Assembly: GCF_900109575.1 (NCBI RefSeq)
Contig: NZ_FOAF01000004.1
Location: forward strand, 310,001 to 374,000
From: Olivibacter domesticus
Lineage (GTDB): Bacteria > Bacteroidota > Bacteroidia > Sphingobacteriales > Sphingobacteriaceae
Direction of reading: 5' to 3'
Length of the DNA stretch: 64,000 nucleotides
How positions within the stretch are numbered: position 1 is the stretch's first letter; every line of letters begins with the position of its first letter. The notes under the pieces are model-generated. The model searched no databases. It was not told the DNA's origin and saw nothing but the letters and a program-made list of their open reading frames with translations. The position numbers were made by a program, and so were the translations under genes. Positions 1 to 9,400 of the stretch are shown here, piece after piece.

Positions 1-2503
1 TGTCAATATATTGGCCTGCGATATAATTTCCGATATCATTGGTTAGATTATAAAAGTTGAGGACTTTTGTTCTAGAATCGGAAAGATTCAATTTTGCACC
101 GTAGGAAACTTCTCCAATTTTGTCATCCCAAGCCAACGTAAACTCAAACCCCTTAGTAACGATGTCAATATTATTTATTAAGGGAACACCTGTTCCCAAT
201 GTAGCCGGCAAAGTTTGGCCACGACCAAGTCCGTCATCTGTATAGCGTAAATAGTAATCAAACGAGCCGCTCAAGCGACTGTTTAATGCCTGCCAATCCA
301 AACCAGCGTTCCAGTTACGAATCTTCTCCCAAGTTAACATCGTGCTTATCAAACCCGGAGCACTGGAAGTGTTAGGCCTAGCTCCATCTACCAACCAGCC
401 ACCATTCGCAGTTCCTGTCGGAATAGTCTGATAAGTAGGGTAATATTCCGGATTCCAATTATCTAATGTGTTTTGATTGCCCAACTTTCCATAAGAAACC
501 CGAAGCTTTAACATCTGCACTGTATTGGCCAAAGGTTGAAAGAAATCTTCCTGTGCAATATTCCATCCCGCAGAAACAGAAGGGAACCAGTTCCACCGCT
601 CATCTCTTCTAAAACGTGACGATCCGTCGTACCTCAGGTTACCTTCAAGTAAATACTTACCTTTATAATCATAGTTGATGCGACCAAAAAAACCGGCAGT
701 TGACCATTTATCCAAACCGCCACTTACAGTAGGAACAGGGTTACCTGTTAAACCCAATACAGGCAGTTCGGTGGTGATCAAGTCCATTCGTTGTGCATTG
801 AAGTTCTTCGTGCTTGTCCATTCGGACTGAAATCCCGTCATCAATTTAAAATTGTGATCATTTATGCTTTTTGTATAATTTGCATAAACATTGGGATTGA
901 AGAAGTATAATTTTCGGGCATATTCATAAACATAATCATTGGCAGGGCTAAGCAGCGAGACATATTGTCCTACCCCATCAGCGTTGCGTGAATACACTTT
1001 GAAAGCATCTTCATGAACAAATTGCGTCTCCGTTCTGTAGTTTAACTCACCAATAACATTCAAATTCTTGACTGGTGTATAAGTCATTCTCAGCTGCTGC
1101 GTAATGTAATCCTGTTCATCCGTTCTTCTTCCGCCATTTTGCAGGGCATCTACATAGTTAATATCCGACATATAAAACCCATTCGGATCATAAAGTGCCC
1201 GGTTTGGTCTAGCTCTTCGCATAACATTATCGTAGAACCCATCCGTCATGGACGTAGGTCTACCATAATTCGTACGAATAAGTCGATTCATATATTCAAC
1301 ACTCAGATTATTAGATAGCTGGCCGCTTATCTTAGCAGTAATGCCATATCGATTAAATTTATCTGTTCCATAGCGCATAAAGCCTCCCTGATTCAGAAAG
1401 TTACCTGACAGATAATAAGTCCATTTATCAGAACCGCCACTGATACTAAGATTATGCTCGTTCGTAGGGGCCCAATCGCGATAATACTCCTTCATCCAAT
1501 CCACATTCCCATAAGTATTATCGTAATCCCATTTACCATCCGGTCTTGCTACAGCCACATCATTTGGGTCCAAAAGGCCGTCTATATAGTCCTTCATCTT
1601 TTGAACTACTGTAGGCGCAAATTTTTGTCCGCTTCCACCGCCATTATAATCCGCGTCATTCCAATAATTGGCAAACTCATAAGAATTCATCATTTTCAAC
1701 AACAATACCGGTGTGCTCCACCGAAAACTGTTATTATAATTGATGCGTGCTGCTCCGGATGCGCCTTTCTTGGTTGTCACTAAAATAACTCCAAATGGGG
1801 CCCGTGAGCCATATACGGCAGAAGAGGCGGCATCTTTCAATACCGATATATTTTCTATGTCTTGTGGATTCAAGGCATCCAAGGATCCTTCAGAACCATC
1901 TATTAACACTAGGGGACTTCCCGACGAAAAACCGCTAATTGTCCCGGTTCCTCTAATATTGACACTCCTGCCCGCATTAAGTGTTCCCCCCAATCCTTGT
2001 GTGGAGATATTTAATCCTGGCAAAACTCCTTGAAGCGCCTGTGTAACGTTCTGCACAGGTCGAGCTTCCAAATCCTTCGCACTTACTGTTCCTACGGCTC
2101 CTGTCAAATTCACTTTCCTCTGTGTCCCGAATCCGACTACTACAACCTCCTCCAGGTTATTGGCTTCATCGGGAAATAGTTCCACCTTTAATACATAAGT
2201 TCCCTGATCGTTTGGAGTCAGTGCACGTAGACTTACTTCTTTCGATTGATAGCCTATGAATGAAAAAATCAATGTAGCCTCTTTTGTAGCTTCAATTTTA
2301 AACGTCCCTTGATCCCCCGTTTGCCCCAGGGCTTTTCCACTGCTTTTCTCCTTAATCGATACACCTGGAACAGGGCCATGCGCATCTCTGACAATGCCGG
2401 TAACTTGAATGTTCTGTGCAGCTACAAGCCGCACACTTAAGAGCAAAAGAGAAATGAACAATAAACTTCCATATCGGAAATAATATACCTTTGGCTCTCT
2501 CAT
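1..2503 (-). CDS. SusC/RagA-type TonB-dependent receptor, 5' part (C-terminus beyond the window)
   Basis: Outer-membrane active-transport channel, partner of a SusD lipoprotein that should lie beyond the left edge. The start is the ATG complementary to 2501-2503; about 834 codons are visible with no stop. Translated by eye it shows a hydrophobic signal peptide ending around AAQN, a CarboxypepD_reg-like beta-sandwich (about residues 28-110, with VTGIVRDAHGPVPGVSI), the SusC signature LEEVVVVGFGTQRKVNLTGAV, and a plug domain with LVLIDG and VLKDAASSAVYGSRAPFGVI. The rest is beta-barrel sequence rich in aromatic residues. There is no STN domain, so no direct anti-sigma control is evident. The substrate cannot be read from the sequence. 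Family assignment is certain; the polysaccharide or peptide transported is unknown. Confidence 0.93.
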   Translation of the reverse strand, partial: MREPKVYYFRYGSLLFISLLLLSVRLVAAQNIQVTGIVRDAHGPVPGVSIKEKSSGKALGQTGDQGTFKIEATKEATLIFSFIGYQSKEVSLRALTPNDQGTYVLKVELFPDEANNLEEVVVVGFGTQRKVNLTGAVGTVSAKDLEARPVQNVTQALQGVLPGLNISTQGLGGTLNAGRSVNIRGTGTISGFSSGSPLVLIDGSEGSLDALNPQDIENISVLKDAASSAVYGSRAPFGVILVTTKKGASGAARINYNNSFRWSTPVLLLKMMNSYEFANYWNDADYNGGGSGQKFAPTVVQKMKDYIDGLLDPNDVAVARPDGKWDYDNTYGNVDWMKEYYRDWAPTNEHNLSISGGSDKWTYYLSGNFLNQGGFMRYGTDKFNRYGITAKISGQLSNNLSVEYMNRLIRTNYGRPTSMTDGFYDNVMRRARPNRALYDPNGFYMSDINYVDALQNGGRRTDEQDYITQQLRMTYTPVKNLNVIGELNYRTETQFVHEDAFKVYSRNADGVGQYVSLLSPANDYVYEYARKLYFFNPNVYANYTKSINDHNFKLMTGFQSEWTSTKNFNAQRMDLITTELPVLGLTGNPVPTVSGGLDKWSTAGFFGRINYDYKGKYLLEGNLRYDGSSRFRRDERWNWFPSVSAGWNIAQEDFFQPLANTVQMLKLRVSYGKLGNQNTLDNWNPEYYPTYQTIPTGTANGGWLVDGARPNTSSAPGLISTMLTWEKIRNWNAGLDWQALNSRLSGSFDYYLRYTDDGLGRGQTLPATLGTGVPLINNIDIVTKGFEFTLAWDDKIGEVSYGAKLNLSDSRTKVLNFYNLTNDIGNYIAGQYID

Positions 2504-2750
2504 AATTTAAAAAAATTACAATTCATAATGTTGTTGGTTGGTTTTAATAGATAAAGGCATTGTGGTTAGATATTGACCAGTCATCCTATTGTATTGCAAT
2601 AATGGAAGATTTTAACCGATGAAACAGGGGTTGAAATATGATAATTAGGGGGGCAAAATAATACGCTAACTAAGCTAAAATCGATTTGACGACTTTTTTA
2701 TTCAGATGTAGTTATACTTGCACATTACATCCAACAAAACAAATCGTAGC

Positions 2751-2889
2751 TACCTGCAACCAACTTTCGTCGTTCCAATAAGAGTAAGCTGGGGATCATA
2801 CGGGACTTACCACTACACGCCGCCTAGAGCGAACTCCCAGTTAATCACCGTATGCCCGCTAGATGATTCCCAGAGAGACGAAGCAGGTA
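2751..2889 (+). ncRNA. Candidate structured RNA: long interrupted hairpin
   Basis: Four co-linear, nested stems can be drawn. They are TACCTGC (2751-2757) with GCAGGTA (2883-2889), TTCGTC (2766-2771) with GACGAA (2877-2882), CTGGGGATC (2789-2797) with GATTCCCAG (2865-2873), and ATACGG (2798-2803) with CCGTAT (2848-2853). The one imperfect pair in the third stem is G-U if the plus strand is transcribed but C-A if the minus strand is, which favours a plus-strand RNA. A weak -7-like TATACTTG lies at 2713-2720. The element looks richer in G+C than the flanks. No terminator with a U-run follows, so the 3' end is unknown. The class is not recognised; the shape recalls 6S RNA but this is not shown. 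A 79-codon TTG-start frame spans the element and is judged spurious. The rest of the 2504-3079 gap shows only an AACAATAATTGTT palindrome near 2913-2925 and the repeat at 3004-3050. Confidence 0.45.
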
Positions 2890-3003
2890 CGAACAAAGTA
2901 TCTAGCTCAATTAACAATAATTGTTGTGATGGAGGTGGATGGGTGGAGAAATTTTGAGATGCGACAGTAAGGATGAATATCTACTAAATTTTCTATCTTT
3001 ATC

Positions 3004-3050
3004 TAAGTGCTTAAGGGATTGAAATCAATGTTTAAGTGCATTAAAAGATT
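3004..3050. repeat. Direct repeat upstream of the response regulator gene
   Basis: Two related copies, TAAGTGCTTAAGGGATT (3004-3020) and TAAGTGCATTAAAAGATT (3033-3050), start 29 bp apart and lie 30-76 bp upstream of the response-regulator ATG. OmpR-type regulators bind tandem half-sites, so an autoregulatory operator is plausible, but binding is inferred only from position. Confidence 0.35.
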
Positions 3051-3079
3051 AACATAATGGATCTACCATTTCGGTAAAC

Positions 3080-3760
3080 ATGAAAATTCTCATTATAGAA
3101 GACCAGAAGGATCTTGCATTGGAGATTGCCGAATTTCTCTTTACAGAAGAAGGTTGCATCATCGACCATGCGTGGAAAAAAAGTTCTGCTCTTGAGAAAA
3201 TAAATGAAGTAGAATATGATTTTATCCTGTTGGATATTACATTACCTGATGGAAACGGCCTGGAGGTATTAAAAGAGCTAAAAAGGATCAAAAATAGAAA
3301 GGATGCCGTCATTGTTCTTTCTGCCCGGGGAGCAACAGACGATCGCATTGTGGGCTTGGAATTAGGGGCAGACGATTACCTACCAAAACCCTTCTCTTTA
3401 GCAGAGCTGCGCGCGCGGATCCATGCTATTTTACGCAGAAAGCATCAACTTAATGACAACAACATTATGGTGCATGGTTTTTCATTAAACATACAACAAA
3501 GAACCTTCAGTTATGAGGACCAAGAATTAAACCTTACTAAAAAAGAATATGAAATTTTAAACTATCTTATTTTAAATAAGAATAAGGTAGTTGCACGCAT
3601 GAGTTTAACAGAGCACGTGTGGGGTGATTTATATGATGCATATGCGGATTCTAATTTTGTAGATGTTCATATAAAAAACTTACGCACGAAATTAAGAAAT
3701 TATGCAAAAGTTGACTGGTTTGAAACCGTGCGTGGTATGGGTTATCGAATTAAGATTTAA
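3080..3760 (+). CDS. OmpR-family response regulator
   Basis: Cytoplasmic DNA-binding regulator of 226 residues. The receiver domain (about 1-120) has the acidic pair E7-D8, phosphoacceptor D52 in FILLDITLPDG, switch S81 and conserved K103 in DDYLPKPF. The C-terminal winged helix (about 130-226) has LTKKEYEILNYL and the end motif VRGMGYRIKI. Length is typical for the family. The start ATG is followed immediately by the conserved beta-strand MKILIIED. The gene is 11 bp upstream of the histidine kinase gene, so the two are almost certainly co-transcribed. Target genes are unknown; the two genes downstream of the pair carry matching 29-bp boxes and are the first candidates. Confidence 0.95.
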   Translation: MKILIIEDQKDLALEIAEFLFTEEGCIIDHAWKKSSALEKINEVEYDFILLDITLPDGNGLEVLKELKRIKNRKDAVIVLSARGATDDRIVGLELGADDYLPKPFSLAELRARIHAILRRKHQLNDNNIMVHGFSLNIQQRTFSYEDQELNLTKKEYEILNYLILNKNKVVARMSLTEHVWGDLYDAYADSNFVDVHIKNLRTKLRNYAKVDWFETVRGMGYRIKI

Positions 3761-3771
3761 CAGCATGGAAG

Positions 3772-5094
3772 ATGAAGCTTTCTAATAAAATAGCGTTATA
3801 TAATTCACTCACAAAAATCGTTATTATTTTAGTATTGAGCTTTGTTATTTATGTTTTTACTGATGGCATTTCCAACTATCATTTACAGGAACGTTTGGTT
3901 GACAAAGGTAAGAAGTTTATGTCAGGGCTTACCCAAGACCATATCGATGACCTGATTCAAAGTCAGGTTAACTTTACCGATTATAATATCTTAAAAGAAG
4001 AATTTATTATACTTACCCCCATTAGGAAGGTTATTAACGTTAACCATGACAACTTTACTAAGCAAACGCGCGAAATAGAAGGTGAAGTGCACGAATATCT
4101 TGTTTATACTTATTACTTTCGATTCAACCACCACAATTATCGGCTGGAAATAGGTGAAACGATGTCCGTACTGGCACAGCTCGAAAAGAGCATTTGGTTG
4201 TTTACATTTTTAGTTCTTTTTATCTCTGTTGCTGTAACCTTAATTATCGACATCGCCTTTACCAACCGATTACTAAGACCATTCTACAATATTGTCGACA
4301 AGAAACTAAATAAAATTCATGATCCCCTCTCGTTTAGCTATGTGCCTGAGAAAACAAACACTGAAGATTTTGTGCTACTTGATAAGAGTTTAATGCAGTT
4401 GATGGAAAAGGTCAGTAAGCAGTTAGACGTAGAGAAGCAATTTACGTCGAATGTTTCACATGAGCTATTAACGCCCATCAGCACCTTAAGTACTCGCTTT
4501 GAAAATCTGCTTAACGATGAAAGCTTATCGGCCGCTGCCTTTAAAAAAATCAACGACTCGCTGCTAACGCTTACCTTTATAAAACGGACTATAAAAGACC
4601 TGCTTTTGATTGCGAAAATTGAAAATGGGCAATATGAAAAGTTTGAAGAAATCAATCTCGCAAACCTGGTTGGCGAAATTGAAATGGAGATGGAAGACTT
4701 ACTGGCAAGTAAGGATATTCATTTCCATAATATGCTTGCTAAAGACATCCATATTAAAGGAAATTCAACCCTCATCCATATCTTATTCGCTAACCTGATA
4801 AAGAATGCTATAAAGTACAATAAACGACAAGGGACAATCAAAATTTCAAATGAAATTAAAGATGGAAATATAATTCTCTTCTTTGAAGATTCCGGAATAG
4901 GTATGACAGAAGAAGCTGTGCAAAGAATATTTAACCGTTATGAACGGTTCAGTACATCACCAGAGGAAGGACATGGTTTAGGGCTGGCTATTGTCAAAAG
5001 CATTGCTGTTTTTCATGCTGTGGATATCCATGTGTCTAGTATTCTTCACGAAGGCACTACCATAGAATTAAGCGTACCTATTCCGCATAGCTAG
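3772..5094 (+). CDS. Membrane sensor histidine kinase, partner of the adjacent OmpR regulator
   Basis: Inner-membrane sensor of 440 residues. A first membrane helix lies at about 16-33 and a second at about 143-163, leaving a periplasmic sensor loop of about 105 residues with no recognised domain. The dimerisation/phosphoacceptor region has FTSNVSHELLTPIS with H230; Leu replaces the usual Arg of HELRTP. The ATPase domain has the N-box NLIKNAIKYN (341-350), G1 box DSGIGM (373-378) and G2 box HGLGLAIV (401-408), so it should be catalytically active. It begins 11 bp after the response regulator stop. A different-frame ATG at 3765 was rejected because it does not lead into this protein. The stimulus is unknown. 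Confidence 0.94.
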   Translation: MKLSNKIALYNSLTKIVIILVLSFVIYVFTDGISNYHLQERLVDKGKKFMSGLTQDHIDDLIQSQVNFTDYNILKEEFIILTPIRKVINVNHDNFTKQTREIEGEVHEYLVYTYYFRFNHHNYRLEIGETMSVLAQLEKSIWLFTFLVLFISVAVTLIIDIAFTNRLLRPFYNIVDKKLNKIHDPLSFSYVPEKTNTEDFVLLDKSLMQLMEKVSKQLDVEKQFTSNVSHELLTPISTLSTRFENLLNDESLSAAAFKKINDSLLTLTFIKRTIKDLLLIAKIENGQYEKFEEINLANLVGEIEMEMEDLLASKDIHFHNMLAKDIHIKGNSTLIHILFANLIKNAIKYNKRQGTIKISNEIKDGNIILFFEDSGIGMTEEAVQRIFNRYERFSTSPEEGHGLGLAIVKSIAVFHAVDIHVSSILHEGTTIELSVPIPHS

Positions 5095-5110
5095 TTTCTT
5101 CTCTATCAAA

Positions 5111-5139
5111 TTTCCACTTTACATCTTTGGCATAACAAA
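5111..5139 (+). promoter_or_regulatory. 29-bp box A, matching box B at 6028-6056
   Basis: This stretch matches 6028-6056 at 24 of 29 positions; the shared core reads RCAWCTTTGGYATAACAAA, preceded by TTTYCAC-N-TT. The core contains an inverted repeat TTTG-N6-CAAA. Box A is 181 bp upstream of the lipoprotein gene and just after the kinase stop. It could be a regulator operator or an alternative promoter; CTTTG resembles the 3' part of a Bacteroidota -7 element. The 180 bp that follow hold a possible 26-codon frame from 5181 that I cannot support as a gene. Confidence 0.5.
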
Positions 5140-5319
5140 GATCTCAACTTTAAGCTGGCAGATCAGATAAGGTCAGTAAAATGCTCCAAAATTTAAAGAA
5201 AAGTACTATAAAAAAGCAATATTTACGCCTGCACTCCTTACGTGAACTTTCCAGTTATTAATTTTTTATCGTTTTTATTTTCCGCACCTTTATAAAATAT
5301 CGTATTTTTAATCAATAAA

Positions 5320-5907
5320 ATGAGATTTACGGTATTCATAATCTTAGCAACCCTCCTTATAATGTCTGGCTGTATTTCAAATGGTCAGCTAAACACAATG
5401 TATCAACAAACTGATACCCTATACAACAGTCTTACCCATAGCCGTATTATACTAAAGACCCAAGTATCTTCTGAAAATGAATTCCATGAGTTATCTGGTG
5501 CCAGTGATTCCGTGAGAGATTACCGCTCGACTGATGGCAAATTTCAGATAAGTGTTTCACCTCCTCGCATTAACATTGGTACGTCTATCGATGAGCTGGG
5601 AAAAGAGCTTTCCTATGAAAACATTCATGGTGAATTGATTATTAGTCGCGAAGGCGACATGTTACATGATAGCACAGGAAATTTGTTGCCGGATGTTTTT
5701 TTTTATAATACCGATTATATCGGTACTACTGTCAGATGGAAAGACAGCACGAGCTTTATTCTGAAAGCGCACCCTATCCGATATCGTGTTCCTGCCAACA
5801 CCAAAGGAGATCTAAAAGATGTAGTGGAAAAGCAGCAGTTCATTTACAGAGCGTTTCAACTACAATACGCTACTGTTACAGATAGTTTAACCGTTCCTAG
5901 TCAATAG
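5320..5907 (+). CDS. Putative lipoprotein of unknown function
   Basis: A 195-residue protein with an N-terminal hydrophobic stretch and a lipobox ending at LIMSGC (Cys18), so it should be lipid-anchored in the cell envelope. After the signal the sequence is hydrophilic, with no membrane segment and no motif I recognise; a central segment SPPRINIGTSIDELGKEL and the phrase VFFYNTDYIGTTVRWKDS suggest a beta-rich fold. I do not recognise the family and assign no function. It follows the two-component pair in the same direction after 225 bp that contain box A, which suggests it is regulated by, or reports to, that system. Confidence 0.7.
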   Translation: MRFTVFIILATLLIMSGCISNGQLNTMYQQTDTLYNSLTHSRIILKTQVSSENEFHELSGASDSVRDYRSTDGKFQISVSPPRINIGTSIDELGKELSYENIHGELIISREGDMLHDSTGNLLPDVFFYNTDYIGTTVRWKDSTSFILKAHPIRYRVPANTKGDLKDVVEKQQFIYRAFQLQYATVTDSLTVPSQ

Positions 5908-6027
5908 ACAGTACCCTCTTTAAGCATTCTCGCTCAAATAGCTATAGTAAATACAACAGTTTTCAGATCAACAATGAAAAAGCCGCTTATTAAAATGCAT
6001 CTTCTCTTTTTCTTCATCAAAACTTCA

Positions 6028-6056
6028 TTTTCACGTTGCAACTTTGGTATAACAAA
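6028..6056 (+). promoter_or_regulatory. 29-bp box B, matching box A at 5111-5139
   Basis: The second copy of the shared box, differing from box A at five positions, ends 69 bp upstream of the Lys-rich protein ATG at 6126. The position is compatible with a promoter or activator site. The pairing of the same box with two consecutive genes beside a two-component system is the main evidence for function. Confidence 0.5.
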
Positions 6057-6125
6057 ACAACGAAGCTGAGACATTAACATTATAAGATTAGTCAAGTGTT
6101 TCGATGCATTAAAAAAATAAATACC

Positions 6126-6350
6126 ATGAAAAAAGCAATTTTAGCGCTAGCATTAGTTGCAACAACTTTCGGCGCATTCGCACAACAAACAGTTAAAAAA
6201 GAAACAGCATCTGCTACCAAAACTGAAATTCAGAAGAAAGAAGATGGTGTAAAAAAGCATCATAAGAATCGTGCTGCAAAAGCAGAAAGTAAAAAAGCAG
6301 AAAATAAAGTGATGGCTGCAAAAAAAGAGGTTAAAGCACCCATCAAATAA
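6126..6350 (+). CDS. Small secreted Lys/Ala-rich protein
   Basis: A 74-residue protein. I chose the ATG at 6126 over an upstream GTG frame start at 6096 because it gives a textbook signal peptide (MKKAILALALVA, cleavage near AFAQ). The mature part, about 54 residues, is dominated by Lys, Ala and Glu with a KKHHKNRAAK stretch and no Cys, so it is highly basic, probably helical or disordered and periplasmic. No catalytic motif is visible and I do not know the function; roles in envelope stress, metal or nucleic-acid binding are guesses. It is preceded by box B and followed by a strong terminator, so it is a single-gene transcription unit. Confidence 0.72.
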   Translation: MKKAILALALVATTFGAFAQQTVKKETASATKTEIQKKEDGVKKHHKNRAAKAESKKAENKVMAAKKEVKAPIK

Positions 6351-6369
6351 TCAGGAGACAGGTATTAGC

Positions 6370-6405
6370 AAAAAAGCCAGCAGAAAAGAATATGCTGGCT
6401 TTTTT
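6370..6405 (+). terminator. Intrinsic terminator after the Lys-rich protein gene
   Basis: Perfect 13-bp inverted repeat AAAAAAGCCAGCA (6370-6382) and TGCTGGCTTTTTT (6393-6405) with a 10-nt loop. The GC core followed by six T is a textbook rho-independent terminator. The A-run makes it potentially bidirectional, so it could also stop the convergent hybrid-sensor gene. Confidence 0.9.
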
Positions 6406-6488
6406 GTTCTCCAACTAAAACAGCTTTGGAGACTTTGGTTTAACTCAAATTCTTTGTAAAAGCTGCTAATTTAAGAGATTAATGCGTT

Positions 6489-9400
6489 CTAACTCATTTG
6501 ATATTTCTTTTGGAAAGCAGTTCTGTAGGTTCTAACATACTCTGAGGGCGTCATGCCAAATGCTTGCTGAAATTGTTCCCGGAAGTACTTCACATCGTTA
6601 AAGCCCGCAATAATAGTCACCTCATTGATATTAACCTCCTCTTTAAGTAATGTCTGAGCCGCTTTTCGAAGTTTAACTAGGCGCATAAATTCATTGGCCG
6701 TACGGCCAGATAAATTTTTAATTTTTTTATAAAGTGCCGAATGGCTCATTCCTATTTCTAAAGAAAGTTCTTTAATGGTAAAACCTTCATGCAAATGTTC
6801 TAAAATCATCTGCTCACAACGTTGCAGAAATTTCACATCTTCCTTTGAAATACCTGTTTGATTTGATAAGGTTATTTCTTCATAAAAATCGTCTGCGCGG
6901 TCCTTCTTTTGCCTAAGAATTGCCCGCACGCGGGCAGTTAAATGCGCCTGATTAAAAGGCTTACTAATATAATCGTCTGCCCCTAACTCAATTCCCCGAA
7001 GTTTGCTTTCTTCCGAGCTGCTTGCTGTTAGCATAATAATAGGAATATGACGTAGATTCTTGTCGGTCTTTATTTCTTTACAGAATTGCAGTCCATCCAT
7101 CTTATCCATCATCACGTCACAAAGAATAATTTGAGGCTTGCAATTATGAATATCCATCAATGCCTCTTCGGCACTATAGCATACTTTTAAGGAGAAATCC
7201 TCTTCAAATACATTACATAAATAATCTCCTATTTCTTTATGATCATCAATAATCATCATAGAGGGTTTATTCTCTACTATGCTATTAGCCATGATAGATG
7301 GTCGTTTTATTGTACGTGCATTTTTTTCAGTAAAAGCAACGTCAACCAATAATTCTTCTAAAAAGATTGACTTACTATCTATATCCTCATATATTAAACG
7401 ATTCGTCCAATGTTCTTTTCCAGCTAATAACGATAAGACAAATGTGGCCCCTCCCGTCTCCTTATTATGGAAGGTGAGTGTTCCGCGGTGTAGCTCGGCA
7501 AACTTTTTCGATAAAAATAGGCCAATACCAAACCCGACTTGCTTATGTTGCACATTTCTAGCGAATTTATCGAATAATGTTTCCTTTAGCTCATCAGCCA
7601 CACCTGCTCCACTATCTTCTACCAGTATATGGACCTTCTCTTGATCGCAACTTACTTTTAGTCCAATATATCCTCCATATGGTGTAAATTTGAAAGCATT
7701 TGCCAACAAATTGAAGAGAATAATTTCGACCTTTTCCCGATCTGCATATACTTCTTGCAACTCATTTGTTGTGGCTAACTTGAAATCTATCTGTTGCTGA
7801 GCCGCTTGTAGTTGATAGCATTGGTATACTTCTTTACAAATTTCATTCACATTAAGGCGGGCAATTTTCAATGAATCATTATGGCTATCAGCCTTTTTGA
7901 ATAAGAGTAGCTGATCCACCATACTTAAGAGCCTTTTACTGTTTCGAAAAATTACCTGCAATGTTTCATGCTCATATCCCTTTTTTTCCAAAAGAAGTTG
8001 GCGTATAGGATTTATAATGAGCGTAAGAGGTGTTCTCAGCTCATGCGATATGTGCGTAAAAAAGGCTGTCTTTTTCTCGTTCAATTCATGTTCCTTCTCT
8101 TTTTCCAAGGTTGCTTTATCAATTTCATAACGAAGCCTACTTGCATTTTTGCGATATCTATGATAGACAAAGATTAGGAACAATACTAAAAAAGCATAGG
8201 CACTATAAGCCCACCAAGTAGCCCACCAAGGTGGAGAAACCTTAATAAAAAGCAGACGTTCTTCCTCATCCCATACACCATCAGCATCCGAAGCTTTTAT
8301 ATGCAGGGTATAGCTCCCCGATGGAAGCTTACCGTAATTTGCGGAACGTGAATGCCCCACATAATTCCAGTTTTCTTCCCACCCCTCTAAATAAAAAGCG
8401 TAATTAATTTTATCTTGAAAGCTGTAATCCAATTTTGCAAAATCAACAGACAGCACTGCCTTATCATGCGGTAATCGCAAAAACTGGATATCACTAACAT
8501 TCTGCTTATTAAAATTTAAATCAGACAGTTCAATGGGATTATTATTAATACGTATGCCTGTAATTAAGGTAGGTGCATCGTCAGATAATGGTTTAATAGC
8601 TTTTGGATCAAAAATATTGAAGCCATTTATCCCTCCAAATAGTAGTTCTCCTGTGGATAACTCTAGAGCAGCATTATAATTAAATTGATTGCTTTGCAAG
8701 CCATCTGCTGTAAAGAAATTTCTGAAATTATCTTCAGCAGAAGAGAATTCGGATAATCCATTAAACGTACTTAACCATAAACGACCATGCTCACCTTCCA
8801 GTATATTCAGGACTGCATTTTCCGGCAGGCCATCTACCTCTGAATATGTTTTTAAAAAACCTCTTTGTTTGTCGAAAAATTTTAAACCGGCACCCTCTGT
8901 TCCCACCCAAAGATGTCCTTTTCTATCTGTTTTAATAGCTCTTACCGCGCTTCCCACTTTGTACCAAACATGATTCTTATTAACCAGATCTATTTTCACC
9001 AAGCTATTGAAATTACCTCCCCATAACTGCCCTGCCTCATCTTCCATGAGGGTTAATAGATTTGTAACGCGATTATCAACCAACTCAAAATAATCTGCTG
9101 TTTTATTAAATCGATACAGTCCTCCATCAGATAAGGCTCCAGCCCATATCGTACCCTTGCTGTCCTTATATAAAGCCCACACATTCACTTCTTCATATCC
9201 ATAGGATGCATTGAAGCAGGCATAGCGTTTAAATTTCTTCGTTTTTGGATCTAACTTATTTATTCCACCACCATAAGTGGCAATCCAAATAGACCCTTCA
9301 TTATCTTTGACAATATTTACGACATTGTTGTTACTCAACGAGTTCGGTTTAAGCGCATCATACTTATAGTTCTCAAAGGTTCCGGATAATCTGTGCCACA

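Noticed and set aside
2718-2957. 79-codon open frame on the plus strand
   Set aside because: It needs a TTG start, covers the strongly foldable element and has no recognisable protein features; an RNA explains the stretch better.
5181-5261. 26-codon frame after box A
   Set aside because: Too short, no features and no independent support.
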